Assembly (NCBI GenBank): GCA_046733355.1
Contig: JBKPOZ010000178.1
Span: forward strand, 1-12,417
Source: VAZQ01 sp046733355
Lineage (GTDB): Bacteria > Pseudomonadota > Alphaproteobacteria > Rhizobiales > Xanthobacteraceae
Direction: 5' to 3'
Length of the DNA stretch: 12,417 nucleotides
Part shown: one piece after another, positions 6,548-12,186 of the stretch
How positions within the stretch are numbered: the stretch's first letter is position 1
Layout: each line of letters opens with the position of its first letter
Notes under the pieces: generated by a model
The model's database searches: none
What the model was told of the DNA's origin: nothing
Seen by the model: the letters and a program-made list of their open reading frames with translations, nothing else
Program-made: the position numbers and the translations under genes

Positions 6548-6610
6548 TCAATGCATCCAGGAGGCCACAACAGCGGCGAGCTGGACGGCCGAGAGGAAGT
6601 CGCTCGGCAT
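6548..6610 (-). other. Possible 20-aa small ORF upstream of the ctrA-like gene
   Basis: ATG at 6610 opens MPSDFLSAVQLAAVVASWMH and then a stop. The short peptide is amphipathic and protein-like, but there is no clear ribosome binding site, and 20 codons are too few to judge. It could be a leader peptide, a gene remnant or chance. The rest of 6480-6690 holds nothing I can name. Confidence 0.15.
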
Positions 6611-6696
6611 CAGAGAATCAGACACAGCTAATCAGGTACAAACCCTGTTGTCGTGCTGCATCTTGAGCTCACAATAAATCGAGTGCACCTGCAGCA

Positions 6697-6864
6697 TCAG
6701 CTCAAGGGGGGCGCTCGGGGCAGTGTCAGAGCAATAACAGAAATCGTGCAGGTGAGCGCTCCGAATATGACGGTCGCAAGGAGTTGCTCGTACATCAATG
6801 CTGCACAGGAAAGTAAGGACGACGCAGCGGCAAGGAGAACAAGCCAAGCCAGCTTTTTGTCCAT
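6697..6864 (-). CDS. Small two-span membrane protein, 55 aa
   Basis: ATG at 6864 opens MDKKLAWLVLLAAASSLLSC, then a short linker AALMYEQ, a second hydrophobic span LLATVIFGALTCTISVIALT, and a PRAPPLS tail before TGA. The positive N-terminus (DKK) and two apolar segments of about 16-20 residues predict either a two-pass inner-membrane protein or, less likely, a lipoprotein (Cys20 after LLS; not a good lipobox). The ribosome binding site is weak (AGGC about ten bases upstream). No family is recognised. It lies upstream of the ctrA-like gene on the same strand, with about 280 bp and the CtrA box between them, so it is probably separately transcribed. Confidence 0.45.
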   Translation of the reverse strand: MDKKLAWLVLLAAASSLLSCAALMYEQLLATVIFGALTCTISVIALTLPRAPPLS

Positions 6865-7140
6865 CTGCGGTGCCTGCGTTCGACGCCGTCGTACGGAGCA
6901 TTACTCACGGTGAGGTATCGAGGGTCAAGGACTGGAGCGCGTCAAATTGGCTAGAACCCCCGGCTTTGCTCGCTTCAGGAAAACTTTCAAGTACGGGACT
7001 TACGGCGTGCATTCAAGACCATCGATTTGCACTCGGCGCACGTGACCGGCGCAGAGGAATGATTGAATGAGAATACAGGCAGCACTTGCATGAAAATAGA
7101 TACACGCCAGAGACAAAGGTTCGGGCCCCACGGAAATTGC

Positions 7141-7290
7141 GCATAATCCGATCTGTTGGAATTACGAGGTTGGCAAGCCGCATCCAGGATTGGCCATCCC
7201 TAACAGCAGAGCTTTTTTGGCATTTACTGCACTCTGCGCCAAGCGCATACATGCCCCTAGCCCGTTGCTGACATAGGCGTTTCGGGCCAT
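7141..7290 (-). pseudogene. Frameshifted copy of the CLRLAQ small-protein family
   Basis: Frame one, starting at ATG 7290, reads ACMRLAQSAVNAKKALLLGM and then leaves the family (ANPGCGLPTS, stop at 7162). The neighbouring frame picks up at the same place (about 7195) as QSWMRLANLVIP and runs to about 7141. Joined, they reproduce the pattern C-L/M-RLAQ-x(8)-K-x-LLL-x-MA-x-x-W-x-x-LA seen intact at 9085-9234 and 10850-11044. One indel near 7195 therefore breaks an otherwise complete copy. The start has no Shine-Dalgarno. About 265 bp between this and the 55-aa gene contains no supportable gene. Confidence 0.5.
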
Positions 7291-7443
7291 CAGACAATCA
7301 TCAGCGGGTGTAATAAAAGCAGGGAGACTCGACGACTGCAGCTCGCCGACGATTACCACCATCCAAGCATTGGCCCCTTCCGATCAGGCGTTCAGCGCAT
7401 CGACGACGAAATCCCCGTCGCCCGGATTCTGGTTGGAACACGT

Positions 7444-7638
7444 CTAAATTTCCTTGAGATGGAACGACCACCCGCCAGTCTCGGTCCTCACCGGCTCCAA
7501 ACAACCCAGCTCTAGCCGCCTAGCAAGACTCTTGGCGGCTTTCTCACGAGTGAGCCATGGCGAGCAACGATGCCAAGCTTCGACCATCTCATCTGAGGAC
7601 AGTTCGATAGCCACAGCGCTAGCGTTTTTTTGGATCAC
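7444..7638 (-). CDS. Small hypothetical protein, 64 aa
   Basis: GTG at 7638 begins a frame with a natural-looking soluble sequence: SDEMVEAWHRCSPWLTREKA, then AKSLARRLELGCLEPVRTET and GGWSFHLKEI. The helix-turn-helix-like middle and a final beta hairpin could form a small winged-helix fold, but that is a guess. No ribosome binding site precedes the GTG. A TATAAAT-like stretch at 7646-7652 could be a promoter. An internal ATG (MVEAW) is an alternative start. I assign no family. Confidence 0.35.
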   Translation of the reverse strand: MIQKNASAVAIELSSDEMVEAWHRCSPWLTREKAAKSLARRLELGCLEPVRTETGGWSFHLKEI

Positions 7639-7639
7639 G

Positions 7640-8368
7640 CATTATTTATACGCGATTCGTCTCAACGTGCTTGAGTGTTTGCCTGAGTTCACAACTTTAT
7701 TATATAGATGTGTCCAGCAGAAGACACGAGATCGCTCCCGTAGGTAGGCCGCTCGTCATCCGACTATGTCGAACCATTTGGCTCCCGCCGCGACAATGAG
7801 CCCGGGGAAACCGAAGTGGCTTTGGCTCTATTAAAGGCAAATATTGCGCTGCGAGATCTATGCCGCAATCGCACGTGCTTCATCTACGGGGCTATGCCAA
7901 AATGAGGCTCATCAGCAGAAAATCGCATCGTAGATTGATTCTCCGCAGTAGCATTGATGGATGCGGCGCTCCGGCTCGGGTGCGAGTTAAGGCTGACCAC
8001 AGCGCGGCCCCAGGTCCTACTTCTAAGAAAATGGCTCCGCGCTGGCGTGCTAACAGCAGAGACCAGCAAGGAGTCCAAGGCAACAAAAAACGGGAATTAA
8101 TGTAGGCGCATGCGCTGAACCTCCATCGGGGTGGCCTTACGCGCTGCAAAGTCCGGCAGCCACCGTGAGCTGAAAAACCGTTACGAGAAGAACAGAAATT
8201 GGTTATCGGCCCGATGTGTCGACGCGCTGGATGCTATGAAGGAAAGTGCGGGTGCACCTCACCGGCCGTTCGACAGGAAATATTTAGCAAACGCCTGTGA
8301 CCAGCCGCGATGCTCGTTGAGATTATCGCCTCTTCGCCGCATGGAGCTTGGCACCACTACGGCAGGGT
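7640..8368. other. Long gap without a supportable gene
   Basis: About 730 bp hold only short frames. The most protein-like is plus 7744-7910, reading through ETEVALALLKANIALRDLCR and FIYGAMPK to a stop, but it has no start codon or ribosome binding site and looks like a 3' remnant. A minus 28-codon frame at about 8256-8342 (MRRRGDNLNEHRGWSQAF...) is also protein-like, without support. The 83-codon plus frame 8131-8382 has no recognisable motif. I see no RNA gene or repeat here. Confidence 0.35.
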
Positions 8369-8382
8369 TTAACGAAATTTAA
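8369..8382 (+). promoter_or_regulatory. Near-perfect CtrA box with 6-base spacer, ahead of the sciP-like gene
   Basis: TTAA at 8369-8372 and 8379-8382 are separated by six bases (CGAAAT). Read with the seven-base spacer, the pair is TTTA-N7-TTAA, one mismatch from consensus. It lies 56 bases before the ATG at 8439, the same spacing as the perfect boxes at 3178 and 4293. Confidence 0.4.
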
Positions 8383-8438
8383 CCAGCAGCAGGTACATTT
8401 TTACCCCACTACCTAATCGAGGGCGCGAGGATCGCGTG

Positions 8439-8711
8439 ATGGAGCGCGCGGGACTGAAGCGAAAATATGTTAGCGGGCCTGACGGCAGCACCCTGACGAT
8501 CACGGGTCTACCGCCGGCAAGCACGAAGCGGTGGGTCATCCGGCGCAAAGCCGAGGTCGTCGCCGCCGTACGCGGCGGACTGCTATCTCTCGAGCAAGCC
8601 TGTAGCCGCTATGCGCTCACGGTCGAGGAATATCTCTCCTGGCAACATTCCATCGATCGCTATGGCTACCTTGGTCTGCGTACCACCCGGATCCAGCAGT
8701 ATCGGCACTAA
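8439..8711 (+). CDS. sciP: SciP-like CtrA inhibitor (DUF1153 family)
   Basis: This 90-residue protein matches the small CtrA-inhibitory protein family along its full length. The Caulobacter SciP protein is a small helix-turn-helix protein that binds CtrA and blocks CtrA-dependent transcription in G1 cells. Visible signatures are GPDGSTLTITGLPPASTKRW (13-32), the basic helix VIRRKAEVVAAVRGG (33-47), a helix-turn-helix SLEQACSRYALTVEEYLSWQ (50-69), and the invariant ending GLRTTRIQQYR (79-89). GAGG at 8427-8430 precedes two candidate starts, GTG 8436 and ATG 8439; I prefer the ATG. Conservation is much stronger than in the ctrA-like protein, so it could in principle be the main chromosomal sciP. 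Its place among decayed genes near a divergent CtrA suggests an accessory copy. It converges on the 8708-8986 frame. Confidence 0.88.
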   Translation: MERAGLKRKYVSGPDGSTLTITGLPPASTKRWVIRRKAEVVAAVRGGLLSLEQACSRYALTVEEYLSWQHSIDRYGYLGLRTTRIQQYRH

Positions 8712-8986
8712 CAATCCCAAGGCATGATGTTGTACCTTACTATGCATTGTCGCAATGGAGTATCTGATACAGTTCCGGTCGCCTGACCAACTCCTGGAGC
8801 TTTGTTAATGCCGAGACTCCGCTGCAAGCGAGACTTAGGGTCAATTTTCAGCCGACGCATAATTTCGATAAATTCCGCAAAATCTGAACCTAGGCCCTTG
8901 TCTTGAAAAAAGACATAGCCGATGTGTGGCTCCTCCTCACCCCCTCCGTGGCAGTACCCCGGCACTTGCAGTCGCAATTTGCGCAT
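8708..8986 (-). CDS. Hypothetical protein, 92 aa
   Basis: ATG at 8986 follows AGGA with seven bases of spacing, a good ribosome binding site. The sequence begins MRKLRLQVPGYCHGGGEEEP, continues with HIGYVFFQDKGLGSDFAEFI, and a helical EIMRRLKIDPKSRLQRSLG. The second half (APGVGQATGTVSDT...) is less structured. I recognise no domain. The 3' end overlaps the last codons of the sciP-like gene on the opposite strand by four bases. It could also be a truncated remnant whose tail reads into foreign sequence. Confidence 0.4.
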   Translation of the reverse strand: MRKLRLQVPGYCHGGGEEEPHIGYVFFQDKGLGSDFAEFIEIMRRLKIDPKSRLQRSLGINKAPGVGQATGTVSDTPLRQCIVRYNIMPWDC

Positions 8987-9084
8987 CCAGCATTCCTCGA
9001 ATTCAGATTGGCCTCTACACGATTCGAAACCGTCTATCTACGCCGACTCACAACAGAATGCTTGATCTGGCGTGGAAATTTGCT

Positions 9085-9234
9085 ATGACCACGTACAAGC
9101 AATATCAGGAACCGGCGGCTGTATGCCTGCGCCTCGCGCAGACCGTGAGGGATAGAGTCTTTTTGCTGAAACTGACTCAGGCCTCGGTCAATCTGGCAGA
9201 GCAAGCGCGCAAGGGCGATCTCGGAAAGCATTGA
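9085..9234 (+). CDS. CLRLAQ-family small protein, 49 aa
   Basis: ATG at 9085, with GGAA at 9074-9077 about seven bases upstream, opens MTTYKQYQEPAAVCLRLAQT, then VRDRVFLLKLTQASVNLAEQ and ARKGDLGKH. It shares the pattern xxYxxxAxxCLRLAQxxxDxxxxxLLxxxxxxxxLAE with the proteins at 10850-11044 and the broken copy at 7141-7290. It is a single amphipathic helical hairpin, of a kind common in Bradyrhizobium and of unknown role. In this copy the usual Trp of MAxxW is replaced by Val and the tail is short. No CtrA box was found upstream. Confidence 0.6.
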   Translation: MTTYKQYQEPAAVCLRLAQTVRDRVFLLKLTQASVNLAEQARKGDLGKH

Positions 9235-9344
9235 ATAGCGGGGTCGCCACAACGGCGGAACAGCTTCGAAGTCTGCCACGTCGCGAGACAAGCCTCGACC
9301 GCTCGCCTACGCCGCTCCAAGAGCGCAGCAACTCCTCGACTCGT

Positions 9345-9671
9345 TCATGAGATGCAACGGCGTGCGATTTGCGCAAGTACAGATTGGCTTAACTCGCTCA
9401 CTAGAGATTCGCACCCATCACTCAAGTGATGAGCAGGAGCCCGATTCTGCATGACATAGGTTCCGAGAAACTGGAGTCCTGTGTGCGGACGAATTGCCGC
9501 GAGTAGCGGCATCCGGTCGGCCTTTGCAGTACGATTGACAATTTCCAGAGCAGGAGTCGCTGAGCGAGCGGCTTGCGACCAAGCCGTTCCAGGTGATTCT
9601 TTGACGACAGTAAGCATAGACAAGAAGGTAAGGATCGCGCTGCAAGCAGCAACAAGAGAAGGGCAACGCAT
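9345..9671 (-). CDS. Small exported or membrane-anchored protein, 108 aa
   Basis: The N-terminus MRCPSLVAACSAILTFLSML is a signal-peptide or anchor segment. A polar region containing VNRTAKADRMPLL follows, then a C-terminal segment DGCESLVSELSQSVLAQIAR ending RCIS. The KADRMP motif and the paired Cys of GCE...RC recall short periplasmic hypotheticals seen across Bradyrhizobium, usually of the form KADRLP ... GCE-x-x-VS ... A-x-x-RC. The two Cys could form a disulfide in the periplasm. An in-frame ATG at 9695 is an alternative start; neither start has a strong ribosome binding site. The frame stays open far upstream to 9950, but that part is Arg/Ser-rich and not protein-like. The function is unknown. 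Confidence 0.55.
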   Translation of the reverse strand: MRCPSLVAACSAILTFLSMLTVVKESPGTAWSQAARSATPALEIVNRTAKADRMPLLAAIRPHTGLQFLGTYVMQNRAPAHHLSDGCESLVSELSQSVLAQIARRCIS

Positions 9672-9915
9672 CAACGCTTGATACGAGCGCTGCATTGAGA
9701 TGGGCCGGTTTCCCAAGCCGCCCCGGCTGTTCTTAGCGGCCCTGTTCGAGTCGGAAAATTCAGGCAATAGCCGCAAGCGACGTTGCGCAGGCTCCTGCCG
9801 AGCTATCTGCTGCGGCGGTGGATGGGTACTGCGAACTCGAACCGGAAAACAGTGAACGCGGAACGGAATTGTCCGATGCATTAGACCGCCCTTTTCGCTT
9901 CTCGGCATCAGCCGT

Positions 9916-10005
9916 TCAGATGTTAAATGCGATAAGTTCAATCGCAACAAGCCCGAAGAGCAGCGTGCAAAGTGTTACAGCGTCAGATTCAAGCCAAATC
10001 CCCAT
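9916..10005 (-). CDS. Putative 29-aa membrane peptide under a CtrA box
   Basis: ATG at 10005 is preceded by GGGGGAGA about three bases upstream, one of the strongest Shine-Dalgarno sequences in the window. The product is MGIWLESDAVTLCTLLFGLV followed by AIELIAFNI and TGA. From about residue 9 it is a single hydrophobic helix, so it is probably an inner-membrane microprotein. The unit has its own ribosome binding site and a perfect CtrA box 74 bases upstream. No family is recognised. It is too short to judge by composition, so the call rests on the ribosome binding site, the hydrophobicity and the upstream box. Confidence 0.45.
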   Translation of the reverse strand: MGIWLESDAVTLCTLLFGLVAIELIAFNI

Positions 10006-10078
10006 GATCTCCCCCAGTCGGCCCCAAAAAAAGACCGGCCACTCCCGCATCGCCCAAAGTAAACATAGTTTGTTAAGG

Positions 10079-10093
10079 TTAACAAATGGTTAA
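10079..10093 (-). promoter_or_regulatory. CtrA box (TTAA-N7-TTAA) ahead of the 29-aa peptide
   Basis: TTAA at 10079-10082 and 10090-10093 are separated by seven bases (CAAATGG). A further TTAA at 10073-10076 precedes it, giving a locally TTAA-rich element. The box lies 74 bases upstream of the minus-strand ATG at 10005. The outer half overlaps the stop codon of the broken frame at 10090-10365. Confidence 0.6.
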
Positions 10094-10365
10094 CTTCTTG
10101 AGAGCGCAGCTGCATTCTCCTTCATATGCGCGACCGAACCGTATTCCAGAATTGCAAACAACGTGCCCGCCGCAATAGCCGAGACCAGCGCAACGGCGGC
10201 TGCTGAGCAACCGTGTGCTTTACCAACACGCGCTCGGCCTCGATGGCGATCCGGTTGGTTCCCTGGTCTGCCGCGTGTCGGCGACCGGCGGCTCACAAAT
10301 GATTCCACCGACACGGTTCTTCTCAAGGCGCGGTGAGCATCGCGGCGAACGAAGGTCTCATTCAT
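10090..10365 (-). pseudogene. Probable frameshifted small membrane-protein gene
   Basis: The 91-codon frame begins MNETFVRRDAHRALRRTVSV and ends with a convincing transmembrane helix, ALVSAIAAGTLFAILEYGSV, and a short tail. Its middle (NQPDRHRGRARVGKAHG) is poor. Over the same bases, about 10200-10260, the next frame reads TNRIAIEAERVLVKHTVAQQ, which looks like real protein. The simplest reading is two small indels in a gene for a C-terminally anchored membrane protein. No ribosome binding site is visible at 10365. It could alternatively be an intact but unusual protein. Confidence 0.35.
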
Positions 10366-10466
10366 TTAAACCGGCGGCATTGCGATCGCGGCGCCTGACC
10401 CCTGGTCGTCACGGTCACCGTCGCGTGGGATGAGATCGCGACCTATCCCTGAGAGGACAGTAGCAA

Positions 10467-10701
10467 ATGGCTGTCGCGCAAATCATCGGCTACACGACTA
10501 CAAACATGATGGAGGTCGAGGCAAGGCCGCGCGCGTCACGTTACGGCCGGAGGATTACGGCTCGTTGGGGATCTATTCGGTCGCTGCGCGACCCGCGGCC
10601 TGACCAAGTTAACCGCGGAAACCGACATCTTCTACTTCCGGCAAGACTCAGGCAGCAGGCCGATCATCCCGAAACGGACGGAAGCATCAGGGGCTTGTTA
10701 A
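10467..10701 (+). pseudogene. Frameshifted small gene, unknown family
   Basis: ATG at 10467 follows GAGAGGACA and opens MAVAQIIGYTTTNMMEVEAR. Around 10530 this frame degrades, while the neighbouring frames give RVTLRPEDYGSLGIYSVAAR (about 10532-10592) and then GLTKLTAETDIFYFRQDSGS with RPIIPKRTEASGAC and a TAA at 10699-10701. Joined, they make a plausible protein of about 78 residues, so one or two indels seem to have broken it. I do not recognise the family. Confidence 0.35.
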
Positions 10702-10748
10702 GCGAGAGCCGCTATAATAGGAATCCGCCTAGTGTTCTGCTCTGAGTT

Positions 10749-10784
10749 CGAGCCCCGGCTTATTGCCCAGGGCTCGAGCTTTTT
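10749..10784 (+). terminator. Rho-independent terminator
   Basis: CGAGCCC (10749-10755) pairs with GGGCTCG (10770-10776), followed shortly by TTTTT (10780-10784). It follows the frameshifted gene at 10467-10701. A TATAAT-like hexamer at 10713-10718 leaves room for a short transcript ending here, but no matching -35 at the right distance is visible. Confidence 0.6.
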
Positions 10785-10849
10785 GGAATCGATACCTCAC
10801 TGCCGCTTCTACCGTGCGAGTCAAACCGCTGCGGCGCAGGGAAAACGAC

Positions 10850-11044
10850 GTGCCATCCGCTGAGCAGTATGAGGCGTACGCGCTCGAATGCCTGCGGCTG
10901 GCTCAAACCGGCAGCGATCCGGCCCGCAAAGCATTCATGCTGGAAATGGCCCAGGCGTGGCGCAAGCTCGCCGATGAGCTAAAAAACAAAACCCTGTTGT
11001 CCCGGCACCCGCCTGAAAACGATTCAGGGTCGACGCCAACGTAG
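10850..11044 (+). CDS. CLRLAQ-family small protein, 64 aa
   Basis: GTG at 10850 follows AGGGA at 10838-10842 with seven bases of spacing. The protein starts VPSAEQYEAYALECLRLAQT, then GSDPARKAFMLEMAQAWRKL and ADELKNK, and ends in a polar tail. This is the fullest copy of the family in the window, with the complete Y-x-x-YA-x-x-CLRLAQ-x(3)-DP-x-x-K-x-x-ML-x-MA-x-x-W-x-x-LAD pattern. It should fold as a two-helix hairpin. The function is unknown. It lies just downstream of a terminator and so has its own promoter. Related copies are at 9085-9234 (intact, diverged) and 7141-7290 (broken). Confidence 0.7.
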   Translation: MPSAEQYEAYALECLRLAQTGSDPARKAFMLEMAQAWRKLADELKNKTLLSRHPPENDSGSTPT

Positions 11045-11150
11045 CAGAGACGAACCGAGGGGATGCGCGCCAGACTGATAGCATTGTCGGTGAGAGCACC
11101 GGGATGAAGGTGGTAGGCGTGGCGTCGAATGTCCAGAATTAGTCCGGCCA

Positions 11151-11266
11151 GTCTGTGAGATCTGCGACGAGCGAATGCCTCTCACGCGGCGCGCGTCGTC
11201 AAGTATGTACCGGGGTCCGAACTGCTCACATTCGAATGCTACGGCTGCAAGCGCGAAGTAACGTAG
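11151..11266 (+). pseudogene. Frameshifted small zinc-ribbon-like (CxxC...CxxC) protein
   Basis: One frame gives VCEICDERMPLT from 11151. A second frame, from about 11186 to the TAG at 11264-11266, gives HAARVVKYVPGSELLTFECY and GCKREVT. Joined, they make a CxxC ... TFECxxC small zinc-ribbon of a kind frequent in Bradyrhizobium. A single indel near 11183 separates the halves. No start codon or ribosome binding site is evident upstream, so the 5' end may also be missing. Confidence 0.4.
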
Positions 11267-11656
11267 CGGGGTCACTCTGAGCTGCCATCAGATTAAGATA
11301 CCGTGTTGCGGTATCCAACTCTCATTGCTGTCAGCCCTTCTGCGACGCGGCATGCCAAGGAGAACGCTGAGCAAAGATTGATGCGATACCCTCCCCAACG
11401 GTAGCGGTTCTGCATCTCTGACAGCGCTTTTTTGTGGTTCGAAGTTGAGAATACTCATCCCAAATGGTCGTACGTGGACGTTGAGTCCAGTGGTGAATGG
11501 ACGTAACGGAGACTGTCGCAATCTATTATCCCTCCTGACAAGCGCGCGGAACATAAAGTTTTTTTTCATCGTGTTGTTTAAGTCGATTTTAGCGCCCTCA
11601 GTCATAGGGTGGCGACCAGCGAGGAGGCAGAAGCTCTTCGTCAGTAACAATAAACT
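11267..11656. other. Intergenic region upstream of the LdtR-type regulator
   Basis: About 390 bp without a convincing gene; the open minus frame 11288-11650 has no ribosome binding site or motif. A perfect inverted repeat, GATACCG (11297-11303) and CGGTATC (11309-11315) around TGTTG, could be an operator. A TTAA-N7-TTAG element at 11578-11592 is a one-mismatch CtrA-like site 79 bases before the ATG at 11671. Both are weak on their own. Confidence 0.3.
11297..11315. repeat. Perfect 7-bp inverted repeat
   Basis: GATACCG, five-base spacer, CGGTATC. No T run follows, so an operator or cruciform is more likely than a terminator. It lies about 355 bp upstream of the MarR-type gene. Confidence 0.35.
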
Positions 11657-11670
11657 ACAGGAAAGGTGTC

Positions 11671-12186
11671 ATGTTGAGAGCCGTTACTAAGGCGACGGAT
11701 CTGCCTGAGCGTGAGCGACGCATCGGACAGATCCGGCCGCTTTATCTTCAAACCGTGAACTTAGTCGAGCGGCTTCACCGCCGATTATTGGACGTGATAA
11801 AGGATGAGTTCGATCGACATGGCCGAGCCGACATCAACTCTAGTCAGGCATTCCTGGTGTACAACATTGGTGAGCAGGAGCTTTCTGTAGGTGAACTGCG
11901 GGCGCGAGGCTATTATCTTGGTTCAAATGTTTCTTACAATCTTAAGCGTCTAATCGAGAGCGGGTTCATCGACCACCAGCGCTCGAATCTGGACCGCCGC
12001 TCAGTGCGCATCAAGCTGACTAGAAAGGGGCAGGAGGCGCGCGATATTGTTGCTGCCCTTTACGAAAAGCACATACATATTGTTGAGGAGGTGAGCGACA
12101 TCTATTGCGATGAATTCATGGCACTGAACAAATCACTGCACCGGCTTGAACGCTTCTGGACCGATCAGATTCTATATCGGTTGTAA
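11671..12186 (+). CDS. ldtR: LdtR-type MarR-family transcriptional regulator
   Basis: This is a 171-residue winged-helix regulator. It contains RPLYLQTVNLVERLHRRLLD (28-47), INSSQAFLVYNIGEQELSVG, the recognition region LGSNVSYNLKRLIESGFIDH, the wing with LDRRSVRIKLT, and the closing LHRLERFWTDQILYRL. These match LdtR of Liberibacter and Sinorhizobium, where it controls an L,D-transpeptidase gene and other envelope and motility genes. An AGGAAAGG Shine-Dalgarno at 11658-11665 fixes the ATG at 11671. The gene appears intact and is the first robust gene after the decayed stretch. Whether it is the core copy or a paralogue cannot be told from the window. The N-terminal 20 residues are variable relative to the family. 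Confidence 0.85.
   Translation: MLRAVTKATDLPERERRIGQIRPLYLQTVNLVERLHRRLLDVIKDEFDRHGRADINSSQAFLVYNIGEQELSVGELRARGYYLGSNVSYNLKRLIESGFIDHQRSNLDRRSVRIKLTRKGQEARDIVAALYEKHIHIVEEVSDIYCDEFMALNKSLHRLERFWTDQILYRL

Noticed and set aside
7860..8105. 81-codon plus frame and overlapping minus frames at 7884-8149
   Set aside because: No motif and no ribosome binding site; strongly basic, composition typical of random GC-rich frames.
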